Assembly: GCA_018881555.1 (NCBI GenBank)
Contig: JACAXG010000002.1
Location: 25,445,786 to 25,509,785, forward strand
Direction of reading: 5' to 3'
Length of the DNA: 64,000 bases
Source: Amblyornis subalaris
Taxonomy: Eukaryota; Chordata; Aves; Passeriformes; Ptilonorhynchidae
A program made the position numbers and the translations under genes. Below are positions 63,101 through 64,000 of the stretch, one piece after another. Position 1 is the first letter of the stretch. Every line of letters starts with the position of its first letter. Below the pieces are notes generated by a model. It was not told where the DNA came from. It saw only the letters and a program-made list of their open reading frames with translations, and searched no databases.

Positions 63101-64000
63101 ACTACAATTATGTGTGCTTGTAATAGGAAGGAGCAGTGATTCCATTACTAAACTCCTTCCTCAGGCAAGAGATCAAAGGAAATTACACCCGTAAGAAGAA
63201 TTTCTACAATGCCTCACTAATTAAACAGCAGNTGTTTCATGTAATATTGAAATCAAAAACCATGTAAACAAACCTTGAGACAGGTTTGAATATTTTCCAT
63301 TCAGACATGAGCCTGAACAAAGTCTATCTTGCACTGTGCCTGAATTTTGGAGAAGTTTGCATCCAGAGGTGGATGGATTCAATTTTTGTGCTCCAGACTC
63401 ATCTCCACTGAGTATTAACAAAAGTCAAATCCTCAGCAAGGAATATACAGTAGCTTTAAAGAAAATGCAGAAGACAACCAANGACTGATAACAAAATGTT
63501 AGCTGAGTCCAACTTCAGTGATATTTCAAAACTAAAAATGAGCCTGATGTGTCACGTACTTAGATGCAAGTAAGTGTAAGACATTCAGTAATGTTTAAGC
63601 CCCTGTAGCTAAGAAAAGGAATGAGCATTACAGTAACACCACTAATAGCTATACCTTCCAGTATGACTGAGAAGATTCTCAGGCTAGTGGCAAGGCAGCA
63701 ACAAAGACCAGCAGCATCCTTCTTTCACNCTTCCCTCTGAGTGAATTTACCTCCAAGAAAGTTTACAAGTGCTGCAACATAGGTGGTGCTGAGCTGGTCA
63801 GAAATGCACAAAATAATAACTAGAGTTCACCACAGCTCTTTTATTCCAAAGTCCACAAGTCCTGGCTCTGTAACACCTACAAATCTCTTCCAACAGAAGC
63901 GTTTTGAAGGGGCTATCCCTGCAAGCACATCTGGGCACCTAAATTAAAAAACTGTTACCTAAAACCAGGCAGCTGTGGATTGCTTGGCTCTTTTCCTTTC
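57125..64000. other. Unique non-coding DNA, no gene seen
   Basis: AT-rich to mixed sequence with an A run at 57648-57664 and a 22-base T run at 61058-61079. Isolated N bases are dense up to about 60.5 kb. Short open frames on both strands show no domains. No CR1 or LTR landmark is recognised in this last part. Confidence 0.45.
61058..61079 (+). repeat. Poly-T tract (22 T)
   Basis: Longest homopolymer in the window. It could be the inverted tail of a processed retrocopy, but the neighbouring sequence (61080-61260) matches nothing I know. Confidence 0.9.

Noticed and set aside
1..64000. CRISPR arrays, operons, phage or plasmid modules, tRNA genes
   Set aside because: No regularly spaced repeats, no clustered same-strand long frames, and no tRNA-like cloverleaf or A/B-box pair was noticed. 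Avian repeats show that this is vertebrate nuclear DNA.

Overview
The window looks like non-coding nuclear DNA from a bird, probably a Neoaves species in a draft assembly. The evidence is repeat content: several CR1 LINE fragments of different ages, two of which keep the CR1 3' end (a 'GGACTAGATG' stretch followed by ATTCTRTG-like octamers), and two solo LTRs whose ends (TGTCCTGGTTTGGG... and TGTCATGGTTTGAC...TTGACA) I recognise from memory as avian endogenous-retrovirus LTRs. There is one N-filled gap inside a microsatellite and about 50 isolated N bases. Nothing indicates a bacterium, phage or plasmid.

I cannot support any protein-coding gene. The open frames are short, many begin at GTG or TTG rather than ATG, and the longest lie in GC-rich blocks where stops are rare on both strands. 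One 95-base stretch (29128-29222) has plausible splice sites on both sides and is recorded only as a weak exon candidate. No tRNA, rRNA or CRISPR was seen. The window is most simply intergenic, or part of a very large intron.

Layout. 0-4.2 kb: an antisense CR1 (199-400), a sense CR1 3' end (2822-3186) and an older CR1-like fragment (3800-4170). 4.2-9.8 kb: AT-rich unique sequence. 9.85-11.65 kb: a GC-rich block with local CpG enrichment and an RFX X-box-like palindrome. 11.7-25.7 kb: mainly unique AT-rich DNA with one weak CR1-like patch. 25.7-26.0 kb: a (GGAA)n microsatellite interrupted by an 80-N gap. 26.7-26.9 kb: an old antisense CR1. 29.9-34.3 kb: a retroelement cluster of a 535-bp solo LTR, an old sense CR1 and a 1,226-bp solo LTR. 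34.3-49.7 kb: unique DNA with a 54-bp degenerate tandem duplication (43.7 kb) and a CpG-richer block (48.1-48.8 kb). 49.7-50.2 kb: the best-preserved CR1 3' end. 53.9-54.45 kb: a second CpG-richer block with a 13-bp perfect inverted repeat. 57.07-57.12 kb: a second (GGAA)n array. 53-60.5 kb: isolated N bases are markedly concentrated.

No genes work together here. The functional candidates are three GC/CpG-enriched segments (9.85-11.65, 48.1-48.8 and 53.9-54.45 kb), which are reasonable guesses at conserved regulatory DNA, but only an alignment to other genomes could show that.
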